Positions 1 to 8,582 are shown, counted from the first letter of the stretch. The stretch: DNA of 64,000 nucleotides from Peptoniphilus pacaensis (GCF_900088125.1 NZ_FLQT01000003.1:1239071-1303070), one strand, 5' to 3'. Notes: generated by a model from the sequence alone, not told the origin. Numbers and translations: made by a program.

Positions 1-2
1 TC

Positions 3-986
3 TGCTCCACCAGCGATGAAACCATTGCCGAAGCGGAAAAAGACCTTCCGAAGAACCTCTGCCCCTTAATTAAATCCAGCTACGGTTTCGGTAAAACCGA
101 CAAATGCCCCTTCTTCCACTTCTCCGACGTAGTCATCGGCGAAACCACTTGCGACGGCAAGAAAAAAATGTACGAAATGATGAGCGACTTCAAAGACGTC
201 TACATCATGGAACTTCCCAACTCCCAATCCGCCGACGCCCGCGAACTGTGGAAAAAAGAAGTTCACAAAGTCGTTGACTTCCTTGAAAAACGCTTCGACA
301 GAAAACTCACCTACGAAGATTTGAAAAAAGCCATCGTCATGACCAACGACATTCGTCGCGCAAGACAAGAGCTTTGCGAAGTCATGGAAAACGAACCGAC
401 CCCCGTCAACGGCTTCGACATCCACACCGTATTAAACTCCAACTTCTATAATTTCAACAAAGAAGCCATTCCCGAAGAATTAGGCAATCTGAAAGAAAAG
501 ATTATGAGCGAATACGATCCGTCGAAACGTGAAAAGAAACCGAGAATCTTAATTACCGGTTGCCCCTCCGGCGGCGCTCCGCAAAAAGTTATTAAGGCAT
601 TGGAAGACAACGGCGCCGTCGTCGTCAGCTTCGAAAACTGCATCGGCGAAAAACAATCCCAATACTTCGTCGACGAAAGCGGCGAAACCATTGACGAGTT
701 GCTCGATGCACTTGCCGAACGCTACATCAACATCGGCTGCTCCGTTATGACGCCGAACCCGAACCGCTACGAACTGCTGAGCTACCTCATCGACAAATAC
801 AAAGCAGACGGCGTGGTCGAAATCGTCTTAACCGCATGCCACACCTATAATATCGAATCCTCTTCGATTCAAAAATTCTGCAACGAAGAAAAGAACATTC
901 CCTACCTCGCAGTAGAAACCGACTACTCTCAAGCAGACGTCGGCCAATTGAACACCCGCTTAACCGCATTTATCGAAATGCTGTAA
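3..986 (+). CDS. Double-cubane-cluster anaerobic reductase (2-hydroxyacyl-CoA dehydratase family), 5' truncated
   Basis: The reading frame is open from the window edge, so the true start lies upstream; 327 residues are visible. The N-terminal part shows spaced cysteines (C at the first codon, then NLCPL, DKCPF and TTCDGKKKMYE), a pattern of the HgdB/YjiM-like family whose members carry a [4Fe-4S] or double-cubane [8Fe-9S] cluster. The C-terminal part repeats the fold, with ITGCPSGGAPQKV near the middle and a late VLTACHTYNIES segment. Family members do ATP-driven, low-potential two-electron reductions with a separate activator ATPase, which is not in view. The physiological substrate of double-cubane proteins is unknown, so I do not assign one. 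A hairpin terminator follows directly, so this is the last gene of its transcript. The family points to an anaerobe. Confidence is good for the family and low for the reaction. Confidence 0.85.
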   Translation, partial: CSTSDETIAEAEKDLPKNLCPLIKSSYGFGKTDKCPFFHFSDVVIGETTCDGKKKMYEMMSDFKDVYIMELPNSQSADARELWKKEVHKVVDFLEKRFDRKLTYEDLKKAIVMTNDIRRARQELCEVMENEPTPVNGFDIHTVLNSNFYNFNKEAIPEELGNLKEKIMSEYDPSKREKKPRILITGCPSGGAPQKVIKALEDNGAVVVSFENCIGEKQSQYFVDESGETIDELLDALAERYINIGCSVMTPNPNRYELLSYLIDKYKADGVVEIVLTACHTYNIESSSIQKFCNEEKNIPYLAVETDYSQADVGQLNTRLTAFIEML

Positions 987-992
987 AGACAA

Positions 993-1018
993 AAACGTCG
1001 CTTCGGCGGCGTTTTTTT
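993..1018 (+). terminator. Rho-independent terminator
   Basis: A GC-rich stem (ACGTCGC / GCGGCGT) with a TTCG loop is followed by seven T. It lies 7 bases after the reductase stop codon. Confidence 0.9.
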
Positions 1019-1067
1019 ATTGTGGAGAAAAGTCGGCGAAGGGTATGAATCCAAGGAGGTGAATAAA

Positions 1068-1760
1068 ATGAATATTATGCCCCTGCCGGCACTGTCGGAC
1101 AATTACATTTGGATCATCGAAAAAAATAATCGCATCGTCGTCGTAGATCCCTCGGAAGCGGATCTGCTCCTTCAGATCATAAAAAGCAAAGGCTACATTC
1201 TTGAAGCCGTGCTCCTGACCCACAAGCACCAAGACCACATCGGCGGCGTGAGGAAGCTTATCGCAGCCCACCCCGCCCCGGTCTACGGCCCCAAGGAAAC
1301 GGGCGTGGCTACGGAAATCGTAAAAGGCGGCGAGGCGCTCTCCCTTCTCGGCGAAGAAGTGAAAGTCATGGCCACGCCGGGCCATACGGCGGGACACGTG
1401 GCCTATCAAATGAAAGAGCATCTCTTTATCGGCGACACCCTCTTTCTTTCCAGCTGCGGCCGCGTCTTTAGCGGCGACTACGACGCCATGTTTCACACCC
1501 TCGAGGAACTAAAAAAACTGGACGAGGACACCAAAATCTACCCCGCCCACGAATACTCCCTCTCCAATTTGGAGCAAACGGTGAAGGCCTACCCCTCCAA
1601 GGCGGTGAAAGAAGAGCTGGCTCGAGTGCGGAAGCTGCGGGAAGCGGGGAAGACTACCTTGCCCACCACCATAAAAAAAGAAAAAGCCGTGAACCCCTTT
1701 TTGAACTTCGACGATGTGAAAAGCTTTAAAGCCTATCGCGAACTAAGGGACCACACGTAA
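1068..1760 (+). CDS. MBL-fold hydrolase, glyoxalase II-like (hydroxyacylglutathione hydrolase family)
   Basis: A 230-residue metallo-beta-lactamase-fold protein. The metal-binding motif THKHQDH lies near residue 50, followed by TPGHTAGH, IGDTLF and PAHEYS, the usual order for GloB-type binuclear metal thioesterases. The C-terminal VNPFLNFD also resembles the glyoxalase II substrate arm. I chose ATG 1068 because a strong AAGGAGGTGA sits 5 bases upstream; the frame also runs back to a TTG inside the preceding terminator, which is unlikely. Family members hydrolyse thioesters of glutathione or other small thiols. Since many anaerobic Firmicutes lack glutathione, the real substrate may be another thioester. 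The gene stands alone between two terminators. Confidence 0.85.
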   Translation: MNIMPLPALSDNYIWIIEKNNRIVVVDPSEADLLLQIIKSKGYILEAVLLTHKHQDHIGGVRKLIAAHPAPVYGPKETGVATEIVKGGEALSLLGEEVKVMATPGHTAGHVAYQMKEHLFIGDTLFLSSCGRVFSGDYDAMFHTLEELKKLDEDTKIYPAHEYSLSNLEQTVKAYPSKAVKEELARVRKLREAGKTTLPTTIKKEKAVNPFLNFDDVKSFKAYRELRDHT

Positions 1761-1788
1761 AAAAGCGAAGGAAAAATCCTTCGCTTTT
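1761..1788. terminator. Bidirectional terminator between convergent genes
   Basis: The stem AAAAGCGAAGGA / TCCTTCGCTTTT has A and T runs on both sides. It separates the rightward hydrolase from the leftward gene ending at 1809, so it can serve both. Confidence 0.85.
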
Positions 1789-1808
1789 GCTTTGGGCGGC
1801 GCCCGATA

Positions 1809-2279
1809 TTACGACAGACTGCGGATGCCCTCCGTAATCTTTTTCAAATGGACCTTGGTCTGCGTCTCGATGGCCTTTAATTCTTTCGGCGCAAAGCGGG
1901 GGACGATATCATCCAGCTCCCGCAGAATCTCCAAAGTATTGCACTCCACGCGCTCCGCCAGCTCCAACACATCCATCCGGCTTTGCGCTTTATCCGCCCT
2001 CTCCCGGAACTTGGCGGGATCCGACAAAAAGGTGCGCTCCAGACGCAGGCGGAAATAGTGGTGGTCGCTTTCTTCCACCACCCAACCGCCGTCGGCCTCG
2101 GCCTGCTTCGCCAAGGCCAGGAAAACATCGTGCATCTCATCACAATTTTCCGCCATGGCTTCGAAAAAAGGACCGCCGAGCTCATTATCGGCGGTAAAGC
2201 GGCGATACAACTGCGCCGACTCCGATTTGTTTTCGGCCAACAATTCCAAAATGGCCCTTCCGTCTACTCTTAAACTCAT
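1809..2279 (-). CDS. Hypothetical all-helical protein, 156 aa
   Basis: I do not recognise this protein. It is predicted to be almost entirely helical and is rich in Glu, Arg and Leu, with no signal peptide or membrane segment. The pattern of spaced acidic and His residues (ENCDEMHDVF, ESDHHYF) is faintly like a ferritin-like or four-helix bundle, but I cannot confirm metal ligands. I chose the ATG at 2279 because a GGAGGGG sequence lies just upstream of it; a longer form would start at 2297. It is transcribed alone, convergent with the hydrolase and divergent from tRNA-Pro. Confidence 0.6.
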   Translation of the reverse strand: MSLRVDGRAILELLAENKSESAQLYRRFTADNELGGPFFEAMAENCDEMHDVFLALAKQAEADGGWVVEESDHHYFRLRLERTFLSDPAKFRERADKAQSRMDVLELAERVECNTLEILRELDDIVPRFAPKELKAIETQTKVHLKKITEGIRSLS

Positions 2280-2371
2280 AAACTCCCCTCCGTTCATCGT
2301 TCCTATTGTACACGATAAGAGTGCATGATAGAAGAGCTTCGGCGAAAAAATAAAAATATAGACAAGCCCAC

Positions 2372-2400
2372 TTGCAAAGAGGTCGTAAAGTTGTTATAAT
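2372..2400 (+). promoter_or_regulatory. Sigma-A-type promoter of tRNA-Pro
   Basis: TTGCAA (2372-2377) and a perfect TATAAT (2395-2400) are separated by 17 bases. The mature tRNA starts 14 bases downstream. Confidence 0.8.
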
Positions 2401-2413
2401 ACCATTGTTGCAT

Positions 2414-2490
2414 CGAGATGTGGCGCAGTTTGGTAGCGTACATGTCTGGGGGACATGGGGTCGCAGGTTCAAATCCTGTCATCTCGACCA
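2414..2490 (+). tRNA. tRNA-Pro (anticodon GGG)
   Basis: A full cloverleaf can be folded. The acceptor is CGAGATG / CATCTCG, the D arm GCGC...GCGT, the anticodon stem CATGT / ACATG with loop CTGGGGG (anticodon GGG), and the T arm GCAGG-TTCAAAT-CCTGT. The 3' CCA is encoded at 2488-2490. The D and T arms match bacterial proline tRNAs. It reads CCC/CCU codons. It is a single gene with its own promoter and terminator. Confidence 0.95.
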
Positions 2491-2497
2491 TGCACAA

Positions 2498-2535
2498 GCG
2501 GCCGAAGCGCAAACGCGCCTCGGTCGTTTTTATTT
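2498..2535 (+). terminator. Terminator after tRNA-Pro
   Basis: The imperfect stem CGGCCGA-GCGC / GCGC-TCGGTCG is followed by a T-rich tract. It starts 8 bases after the tRNA CCA. Confidence 0.8.
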
Positions 2536-2536
2536 T

Positions 2537-2566
2537 TACGGATCGATTGGCTCGGTCCGTTTTTTA
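2537..2566 (+). terminator. Second tandem terminator-like hairpin
   Basis: ACGGA-CGA pairs with TCG-TCCGT and six T follow. It lies directly behind the tRNA terminator and may be a back-up that insulates mgtE from tRNA transcription. Confidence 0.6.
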
Positions 2567-2633
2567 TCGGTGAGATTATGGAAAGCATTCGTTCTGTGTT
2601 ATACTCATCATAGACTGAAAAGAACGATATATT

Positions 2634-2665
2634 CAAAAGGATTGAGTGTGCTCGATCCTTTTTTC
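2634..2665 (+). terminator. Hairpin with T run in the mgtE leader (possible attenuator)
   Basis: AAAAGGAT-GAG pairs with CTC-ATCCTTTT, followed by a T tract that ends about 20 bases before the mgtE start codon. A possible -10 (TATACT) lies at about 2600. If transcription starts there, this hairpin is inside the leader and could attenuate mgtE. The leader is too short for a standard M-box aptamer, and I see none of its conserved parts. Confidence 0.45.
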
Positions 2666-2685
2666 TTGAGAAGAGGGGGGATGGC

Positions 2686-4011
2686 GTGACACGAAATTAC
2701 GACGTGGATGCAATTAAATCCTTAAAAATCGAAATCAATCAAATGGACCCGGTGGACTTGGCGGATCGCCTGCGGGACATGGACCCGGTGTCCGTGGCCC
2801 TGTGGCTGAAGCTATTGGAGAAAGACAAGGCGGCGGATACCTTTGCCGAATTGGACGCCGATACCAAGCGCGATCTCATCGACAGCTACACCGACGACGC
2901 CATTCGCTCCCTGATTAAAGAGCTCGACGAAGACGAGCTGGTGGACACCTTGCAGGAGCTCCCCGCCAATATGGTGCGCCGTCTCATGGACGAATTCGTT
3001 ACCGGGGAGCGCCGCGTCATCGTCAACAAACTCTTAGGCTATCCGGAAGACAGTGTCGGCGCCATTATGACCGTGGAGTTTCTCTCCATCAAAGCCTCAT
3101 CCGGCGCGGAATACATTCTGGAGCGGGTGCTGCGCTCGCCCCTGGACGGCGACAAGCTGGAGCAAATCTGGATCACCGACGACTCCCTGGTGCTTTTGGG
3201 CTACGTCTACCTGGCCGATGTCATGCGCTACAAAGATGAGTCCGTGGAAGATCTGCTCAATCCCTTGCCTCGCACCGTAGAGGCATTGGACGACCAGGAA
3301 ATCGTCGCAAAGCTCGCTTACCGCTACGACCTTTCCGAAATCCCCGTCACCGACTCCGAGGGGCGCCTCATCGGTACCGTCCCCTTGGAAGATGCCATCG
3401 ACATCATGCACGAAGAGTACGAAGAAGACTTGTCCAATATCCACGGGGTACAGGACACCTCCGACGAAGACTATCTGGAACGCTCCAGCTTCGCCATCGC
3501 CAAAGGCCGCACCACCTGGCTCATCATCTGTTTGATTACGGCCACCATGACGGGCTTTATCATCCAGCGCTACGAGTCCCTGTTGGCATCCAGCGTGGCC
3601 CTCGCCGCCTACATCCCCATGCTCATGGACAGCGGCGGAAACGCCGGCACCCAATCATCCACCACGGTGATTCGGGCCCTGTACACGGGGAAGGTCCACT
3701 TCAAAAACATTTTTGCCGTTATGAGCAAAGAGCTGAAAGTGGGCATCATCACCGGCACCATCTTGGTGGCGGTAAACTTCGTCCGCATGACCCTTTTGGG
3801 AGACCACGGCCTGGCCATCAGCCTCACCGTGTCCGCCACCTTGCTCTTAACCGTCACCCTGTCGAAAATCATCGGTGGCGTCCTGCCCCTGATCGCCGAC
3901 AAGGTAAACGTGGACCCGACGGTCATGGCGGGGCCCATCATTACCACCTTGGTGGACACCTTCGCCCTGTTGATCTACTTCGAAGTGGCCACCCATCTAA
4001 TCAATCTGTAA
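2686..4011 (+). CDS. mgtE: Magnesium transporter MgtE
   Basis: A 441-residue protein with the full MgtE layout. It has an acidic helical MgtE-N domain (about 10-130), a pair of CBS domains (about 130-255) and a five-helix membrane domain (about 275-441). The membrane part holds the family signatures GGNAGTQSSTTVIRAL and DPTVMAGPIITTLVDTFALLIYF, where the pore Asp sits. MgtE is a homodimeric Mg2+ channel whose cytosolic domains close the pore when internal Mg2+ is high. The start is GTG 2686, preceded by GAGGGGGG; an ATG 5 bases earlier runs straight into a stop. The length is normal for the family. It is a single gene with its own terminator. Confidence 0.95.
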   Translation: MTRNYDVDAIKSLKIEINQMDPVDLADRLRDMDPVSVALWLKLLEKDKAADTFAELDADTKRDLIDSYTDDAIRSLIKELDEDELVDTLQELPANMVRRLMDEFVTGERRVIVNKLLGYPEDSVGAIMTVEFLSIKASSGAEYILERVLRSPLDGDKLEQIWITDDSLVLLGYVYLADVMRYKDESVEDLLNPLPRTVEALDDQEIVAKLAYRYDLSEIPVTDSEGRLIGTVPLEDAIDIMHEEYEEDLSNIHGVQDTSDEDYLERSSFAIAKGRTTWLIICLITATMTGFIIQRYESLLASSVALAAYIPMLMDSGGNAGTQSSTTVIRALYTGKVHFKNIFAVMSKELKVGIITGTILVAVNFVRMTLLGDHGLAISLTVSATLLLTVTLSKIIGGVLPLIADKVNVDPTVMAGPIITTLVDTFALLIYFEVATHLINL

Positions 4012-4015
4012 AACA

Positions 4016-4036
4016 CCGGCCTCGGGCCGGTTTTTT
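4016..4036 (+). terminator. Terminator after mgtE
   Basis: The stem ACCGGCC / GGCCGGT with a TCG loop is followed by six T, 5 bases after the mgtE stop. Confidence 0.9.
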
Positions 4037-4079
4037 ATTGCGGTAAAAAAGAGTAAAATAAAGAGAAAGGAGGTGGGCC

Positions 4080-4709
4080 ATGAGAAAGAAAGTTTTGATC
4101 GCCCTGGGGATTCTTTTTGCGGCGGGGGTGGCTTTTGCGGCCTTTTTGTCTTATGCCTTCTCGCCGACGCCGGACTTTCGGCGCAATGAAACGGTGGACG
4201 GCATGCGCATGGACGCCGTGGTGGCGTGGGACGAGCGCAAGCCCATTATCAGAACCTTTAAAGAAAAAGACTACCTTGCCCTGACGGACAATCAACTGGC
4301 CAAGGTGCGGGATACCATCGACGGAAAGATCGAAGGCGACATTCCCTATCTTTCCCTGAACAAAGATCCGAAAATCTTTTTTCAATTCGAAAAAGACGAA
4401 AAGCCCGTGAAGCCTGAAAAGGCAAGCATTAAAATTATCGCCCACGCCTCCCACTACGACGATCCCCAAAAGACGCGGGTTATTACAGGCGAGCCGAAAG
4501 ACGAAGGGGACTTGGGCTACAGCTACACCACCAAGCGCTACAGCCGCCAATACGAAAAAGACTTCCTGGAATACCTGCAGGTGGAGGTCCATTACACCGT
4601 CGACGGAGAAAACTACATCTCCACCTTCGGCGCCTTCCAAGGCAATGTGGAAGACGGCACGGACTTTTTCGAAAACGAAACATTAAATACGCCGGTGGAA
4701 CCGGAATAA
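4080..4709 (+). CDS. Hypothetical membrane-anchored or secreted protein, 209 aa
   Basis: I do not recognise this family. Residues 1-28 form a basic start plus a hydrophobic segment (KKVLIALGILFAAGVAFAAF), which could be an uncleaved anchor or a signal peptide. The rest is hydrophilic, charged and predicted to be beta-rich, without cysteines or a lipobox. The start is ATG 4080 with AAAGGAGGTGGG directly upstream. It stands alone between the mgtE terminator and the SLH protein gene. The likely location is the outer face of the membrane. The function is unknown. Confidence 0.65.
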   Translation: MRKKVLIALGILFAAGVAFAAFLSYAFSPTPDFRRNETVDGMRMDAVVAWDERKPIIRTFKEKDYLALTDNQLAKVRDTIDGKIEGDIPYLSLNKDPKIFFQFEKDEKPVKPEKASIKIIAHASHYDDPQKTRVITGEPKDEGDLGYSYTTKRYSRQYEKDFLEYLQVEVHYTVDGENYISTFGAFQGNVEDGTDFFENETLNTPVEPE

Positions 4710-4782
4710 AAAGCGGCACCCCTTAATATGTAATCGTAACGGTATTGTAATGGAAAATCACCGCGGTAAAGGGCCCCAAGCC

Positions 4783-4811
4783 TTGAATAAACAAAGGAAA
4801 TCCGATATCAT
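4783..4811 (+). promoter_or_regulatory. Putative promoter of the SLH surface protein gene
   Basis: TTGAAT (4783-4788) and TATCAT (4806-4811) have a 17-base spacer. A leader of about 75 bases precedes the ATG at 4891. Confidence 0.55.
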
Positions 4812-4890
4812 TGGTATGTTAAGATGCATGTAAAATGTCGAAAAAGGCATAGAAATACGCCGATGAAAAAAGAAGAGAGGGAGTAAGAAA

Positions 4891-7521
4891 ATGACACGAC
4901 ACGATGCGAGGAAAAAGCTGTTCCAATCCTTGGGCGCCTGCTTTTTAGCTTTCGTCATGATCCTGACCAATGTGTTGGGTGCGGTGGAAGTACAGGCGGC
5001 TGGGATAGAAGCACCTACAATTACAAAAGCATTTATAGGGAAAAATACTATCTCTGGAGGTAATCTCCATAGAGGTAAAATTAATGGCAAGAATGCAAGA
5101 GGAACAATTCATGTAACATTAAAGGATAGTAGTGGGAATGAAAAAGCCACTGTTTCCGTTACTCCGAAAAGTGGAACAACCTGGACAGTAAACTTAACTG
5201 GTGGTGTTACAATTGCAGAAGGAGATACGATTACTGCTTATCAAGAGTTTGATGGACAAAGCTCACCGGTGACAACTGCCAATGCGATGGTATCACTTGC
5301 AAAACAAAATAAAGACAAGCTAAAAATGCCGCAAGGCGAAATTTGGATAGAACAAACTTCATCCAATATAGTTAACGCTGATGAACAAGCAGAAGCTGTT
5401 CAAAAGTTGAAAGATGCAAACACTGATATAGCCGGTGATATTAAATCAGTTAAGTTTTCTATTGATGGTACTGAACATGCTTATTATGAAGTAACTTACG
5501 ATGATGGTTCAACATCAGGTAAAGTTGAAGCTCCAGACTTAAAAATAAAACAAGTTACAGAACATTCGAGAGGAGCTACTCTTGGCAGTATTACAATTGT
5601 AGACAATGTAATTAAGGGAAAACTGGCAGGACCGGGACCTTTTGACGGCATAAAAGTACAATTAGTCCTTAATGTTAATAAGAATAAATTAGGTCAATAT
5701 TGTAATGAAAATAAGTGTACAGTTGATAAAGACTCATCTAAACCGATCGATGTAACGTTAAAAACTGATGGAACTTTTTCCTATACTTTACAAGCAGGGG
5801 AAAGTTTAGAACTCGATCAAATAGTTGGTGTTTCCGTAAAAGAACCCCATAAATTTGTATCTTGTTCAACAACAACTGTTAAACCGGTAATACCTGAAAA
5901 AACAGAAGTTAAAGACCCTAGAAAATTAACAGAAGATGATAAAACAGCTATCGTTAATGCTATTAAAGAAGCATACAAAGCACCAGATGGCACATCTAAA
6001 TTACCAAACGGAACTGGAGACTATGATGGAGTACCGGCAGTTATACAAATAGATGACAGCGGAAACGTCAAGATATTTAGGGGTAATGATGTAGCAGGTG
6101 ATTGGGACTGGAACAATGGCGGGATATTTGTTCCGGAAAAAAATGAAGATGGCTCAGTTAAGATAAAAGATGGAGCTGAACCAAAAATAACAATCCCGGC
6201 CAAAGACCTTTTAAAAAACATTAAACCAGAACCACCTACAGTTGCGGTAGATACGGATAAGGGTGAAGTAACTATTACCCCACCGGCTTATGAAAAGCCT
6301 GGCGATGATACCGATTTGCTGTCTTACACCGTGACCTATAAGGATGCTGATGGTAACGATAAAACCATAACTGCAACGCGAGATTTGCAAACCAATAAAT
6401 GGAGCGGAACTAGCGTTGATGAGAACACCGGTGTGATTACTCTGAGTGTGGAAGACATCGAAGTTGGTGGAACTGTCAAGGCAACCGCAAAGGATAATGG
6501 TGGTCTTGAGGGCGACACCGATAAGCTCGATTCAGATCCGGCAACCAAGACTCTCGAAACTGCAACTGTTAGCTACGATGCCAACAAAGGCACCGGCGAA
6601 ATGACAGGTAAGACCGTAAATAAGGGCGCTAAATATGAGATTCTATCCAATGCTTTCAAAGCACCATCAGACAAACAAGAATTCAAAACTTGGGAAGTAG
6701 ATGGCAAGGAAGTCGCACCGGGAACTGAAATCACTGTCAACGGCGATACGGTAGTAAAAGCTATTTGGAAAGCTAAAGCGTCTCCCGCAGATCCCTCGAA
6801 ACCGGACGCTCCCCGCTGGAACGATTCTCCCGGCTTCGTCTTCCCGAGAAGTGAAGCTAAGGAAATGGAAATCGGTCGTCACTACAGATACCTTTACGGT
6901 TACACCGACAAGACCGTGCGTCCCGAAGGCAATATTACCCGCGCCGAAGCGGCGGCTCTCATCGCCCGCTTGGCCGGCTTGGATATGAGCGACGATTCGA
7001 AACCGAATTTTGCGGACACGCCTTCCGCATGGTACAACTCGGCCATTAACATTGCAGTGAAGATGGAATTGATGTTTGCCGACAAGGACGGCAATTTCCG
7101 TCCCAACGAGCCCATTACCCGGGCTGAATTTGCACGGGCACTGTACTACGTGGACAAGAAGAACGACACGGTGGCTCCCTTCGCCGACGTGAAGGGTCAC
7201 GTCTACGAAGATGCCATTAATCAAGCTTACGGCAACAACCGTATTAGCGGCTATCCCGACGGCACTTTCCGTCCCGATGCCAAGATTCAACGGGCCGAAG
7301 TGGCGCGCATTTTGAATCAATACGCCAACCGCGGCACGACCTTGGAAGGCATGGCCGGCGTGGCAAAGGATTTGATTCAATTCACCGACATCACTCCCAG
7401 CCACTGGGCTTATTGTGAAGTGATGGAAGCGGCCAACAATCACGAATACCAACGTGAAAAGGGAACGCAAGCCGAAACTTGGTTGCGCATACTGCCCTTG
7501 GATCTGAAGATCGCCAAGTAA
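4891..7521 (+). CDS. SLH-anchored surface protein with Ig-like and InlB-type repeat domains
   Basis: An 876-residue secreted protein. A signal peptide covers about residues 1-38 (hydrophobic core LGACFLAFVMILTNVLG, cleavage near VQAAG). Residues about 40-450 are beta-rich modules of no clear family. About 450-550 resembles an Ig/Fn3-like fold. About 552-623 is an InlB B-repeat/Listeria-Bacteroides-type module (SYDANKGTGEM ... AIWK). Three SLH domains (about 660-845) hold it to secondary wall polymer, and a 30-residue tail follows. The DNA for residues 40-450 is visibly AT-richer with different codon choice (AAT, ATA, GGA) than the GC-rich SLH part, which looks like a mosaic with an exchanged ectodomain. 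The role is probably adhesion or host contact; the ligand is unknown. The start is supported by a GAGAGGGAG about 10 bases upstream. Confidence 0.85.
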   Translation: MTRHDARKKLFQSLGACFLAFVMILTNVLGAVEVQAAGIEAPTITKAFIGKNTISGGNLHRGKINGKNARGTIHVTLKDSSGNEKATVSVTPKSGTTWTVNLTGGVTIAEGDTITAYQEFDGQSSPVTTANAMVSLAKQNKDKLKMPQGEIWIEQTSSNIVNADEQAEAVQKLKDANTDIAGDIKSVKFSIDGTEHAYYEVTYDDGSTSGKVEAPDLKIKQVTEHSRGATLGSITIVDNVIKGKLAGPGPFDGIKVQLVLNVNKNKLGQYCNENKCTVDKDSSKPIDVTLKTDGTFSYTLQAGESLELDQIVGVSVKEPHKFVSCSTTTVKPVIPEKTEVKDPRKLTEDDKTAIVNAIKEAYKAPDGTSKLPNGTGDYDGVPAVIQIDDSGNVKIFRGNDVAGDWDWNNGGIFVPEKNEDGSVKIKDGAEPKITIPAKDLLKNIKPEPPTVAVDTDKGEVTITPPAYEKPGDDTDLLSYTVTYKDADGNDKTITATRDLQTNKWSGTSVDENTGVITLSVEDIEVGGTVKATAKDNGGLEGDTDKLDSDPATKTLETATVSYDANKGTGEMTGKTVNKGAKYEILSNAFKAPSDKQEFKTWEVDGKEVAPGTEITVNGDTVVKAIWKAKASPADPSKPDAPRWNDSPGFVFPRSEAKEMEIGRHYRYLYGYTDKTVRPEGNITRAEAAALIARLAGLDMSDDSKPNFADTPSAWYNSAINIAVKMELMFADKDGNFRPNEPITRAEFARALYYVDKKNDTVAPFADVKGHVYEDAINQAYGNNRISGYPDGTFRPDAKIQRAEVARILNQYANRGTTLEGMAGVAKDLIQFTDITPSHWAYCEVMEAANNHEYQREKGTQAETWLRILPLDLKIAK

Positions 7522-7556
7522 GAGGCGGAACATTTTCACAAGTTTATCCCGAAAGG

Positions 7557-7588
7557 AAAATCGGCACGATGGATTCGTGCCGATTTTT
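7557..7588. terminator. Strong terminator after the SLH protein gene
   Basis: The 13-bp stem AAAATCGGCACGA / TCGTGCCGATTTT has T and A runs. It may also serve the convergent patatin gene ending at 7637, though with about 50 bases between. Confidence 0.9.
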
Positions 7589-7636
7589 TCATGAAAAAAG
7601 GAGCCCGTCTCGAGCTCCTGTGGATGCTGATTTATT

Positions 7637-8473
7637 TTACCGCGAAAGCCAGCGGGCGATATGGGCGCCTTTTTCGTAGCCTTCGTCGTAAAGGATGTTC
7701 ATTTTTTCCCGGTCCAATTTCAATGTCTTCATGTGGAGGGTGGATTCCGGTGCGATGATGAGGCAATTTTTCCCTTCGTTTTTTAGGATGTGGCGTAGCT
7801 GGGCGTTATAAAGGTCTGCCCGCCGGAACATGGCGTGGGCGAGTTCCGGGTAATGGTGCCGCAGGCGCAAGGCGAAGTAGAAATCTCGCCGGGGTTTTCT
7901 GAAAAAGTCTTTCGGCCGCGTGAGGATGACGACGCTTCGCGTGACGCCGTCGGCCTTTGCTTTCATATAGGGAATGGGATCGGAAAGGCCGCCGTCTACG
8001 TAGCTTTTCCCGCGAAAGGCATAGGGCTGATTGACGACGGGCAAGGAGGCGCTGGCCGCCAAGGGCTCGTAGTGATTTCGCGATATGTCTTTTTCCGTAA
8101 AGTAGGCGGGCATGCCCGTGGCGGCGTCGGTGGCGACGCAGCTGAAGCGGATGCCCGAGGCGCAAAAGGCGTCGTAATCTAGGGGGTTTTCGCCGTCTTC
8201 CTTAGACAGTGTGTGGTAAATGTATTCCAGATTTAAGTAGTCGCCGGTTTCCTTAAAGTGTTCCACGCCCATGTATTCTTTGCGGAAGGCGTAGTCCAGG
8301 TAAAAGGTTTTGGAGCGACCCTTTTGATGGGCCGCATAGCCGATGAGATTGCTCGCCCCGGCGGATACGCCGATGCAGTAGTCGAAGCGAATGTTCTGAT
8401 CTATGCAATAGTCCAATACGCCGGCGCCGAATACGTCGCGCATGCCTCCGCCGACATCGATAATTCCCAGCAT
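7637..8473 (-). CDS. Patatin-like phospholipase (YjjU/RssA type)
   Basis: A 278-residue protein with the patatin catalytic set. It has a glycine-rich oxyanion segment DVGGGMRDVFGAG at residues 6-18, the nucleophile elbow GVSAGAS (GxSxG) near residue 36, and the catalytic Asp in VDGGLSDPIP near residue 165. There is no signal peptide, so it should act in the cytoplasm or at the inner membrane face as a lipid acyl hydrolase. The length and C-terminal extension fit the YjjU group. It is a single gene, convergent with the SLH protein gene and divergent from purF. Confidence 0.88.
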   Translation of the reverse strand: MLGIIDVGGGMRDVFGAGVLDYCIDQNIRFDYCIGVSAGASNLIGYAAHQKGRSKTFYLDYAFRKEYMGVEHFKETGDYLNLEYIYHTLSKEDGENPLDYDAFCASGIRFSCVATDAATGMPAYFTEKDISRNHYEPLAASASLPVVNQPYAFRGKSYVDGGLSDPIPYMKAKADGVTRSVVILTRPKDFFRKPRRDFYFALRLRHHYPELAHAMFRRADLYNAQLRHILKNEGKNCLIIAPESTLHMKTLKLDREKMNILYDEGYEKGAHIARWLSR

Positions 8474-8525
8474 GTTTTCATCCTTTCCTTGAGGTCGTGT
8501 TCTATCGATTTCATTATTTCACGAA

Positions 8526-8578
8526 TTTCCCGGACTGACAAGACGGATTTTCCCGGCACGTCCCGTATTTTTTCCCGG
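8526..8578 (+). repeat. Three direct repeats TTTCCCGG upstream of the purF promoter
   Basis: TTTCCCGG occurs at 8526-8533, 8549-8556 and 8571-8578, at 23 and 22 base spacing (two helical turns). The last copy ends 4 bases before the -35. Such phasing suits cooperative binding of a regulator. This is inference, as I know no regulator with this site. Confidence 0.55.
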
Positions 8579-8582
8579 TCGA

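Noticed and set aside
2567-2685. M-box magnesium riboswitch before mgtE
   Set aside because: The space is too short and no conserved M-box elements are visible.
6667-7539. Long antisense frame of 290 codons over the SLH part of the surface protein gene
   Set aside because: It lies fully opposite an SLH coding region with clear domains, has no SD or plausible family, and reflects GC-rich codon bias on the other strand.
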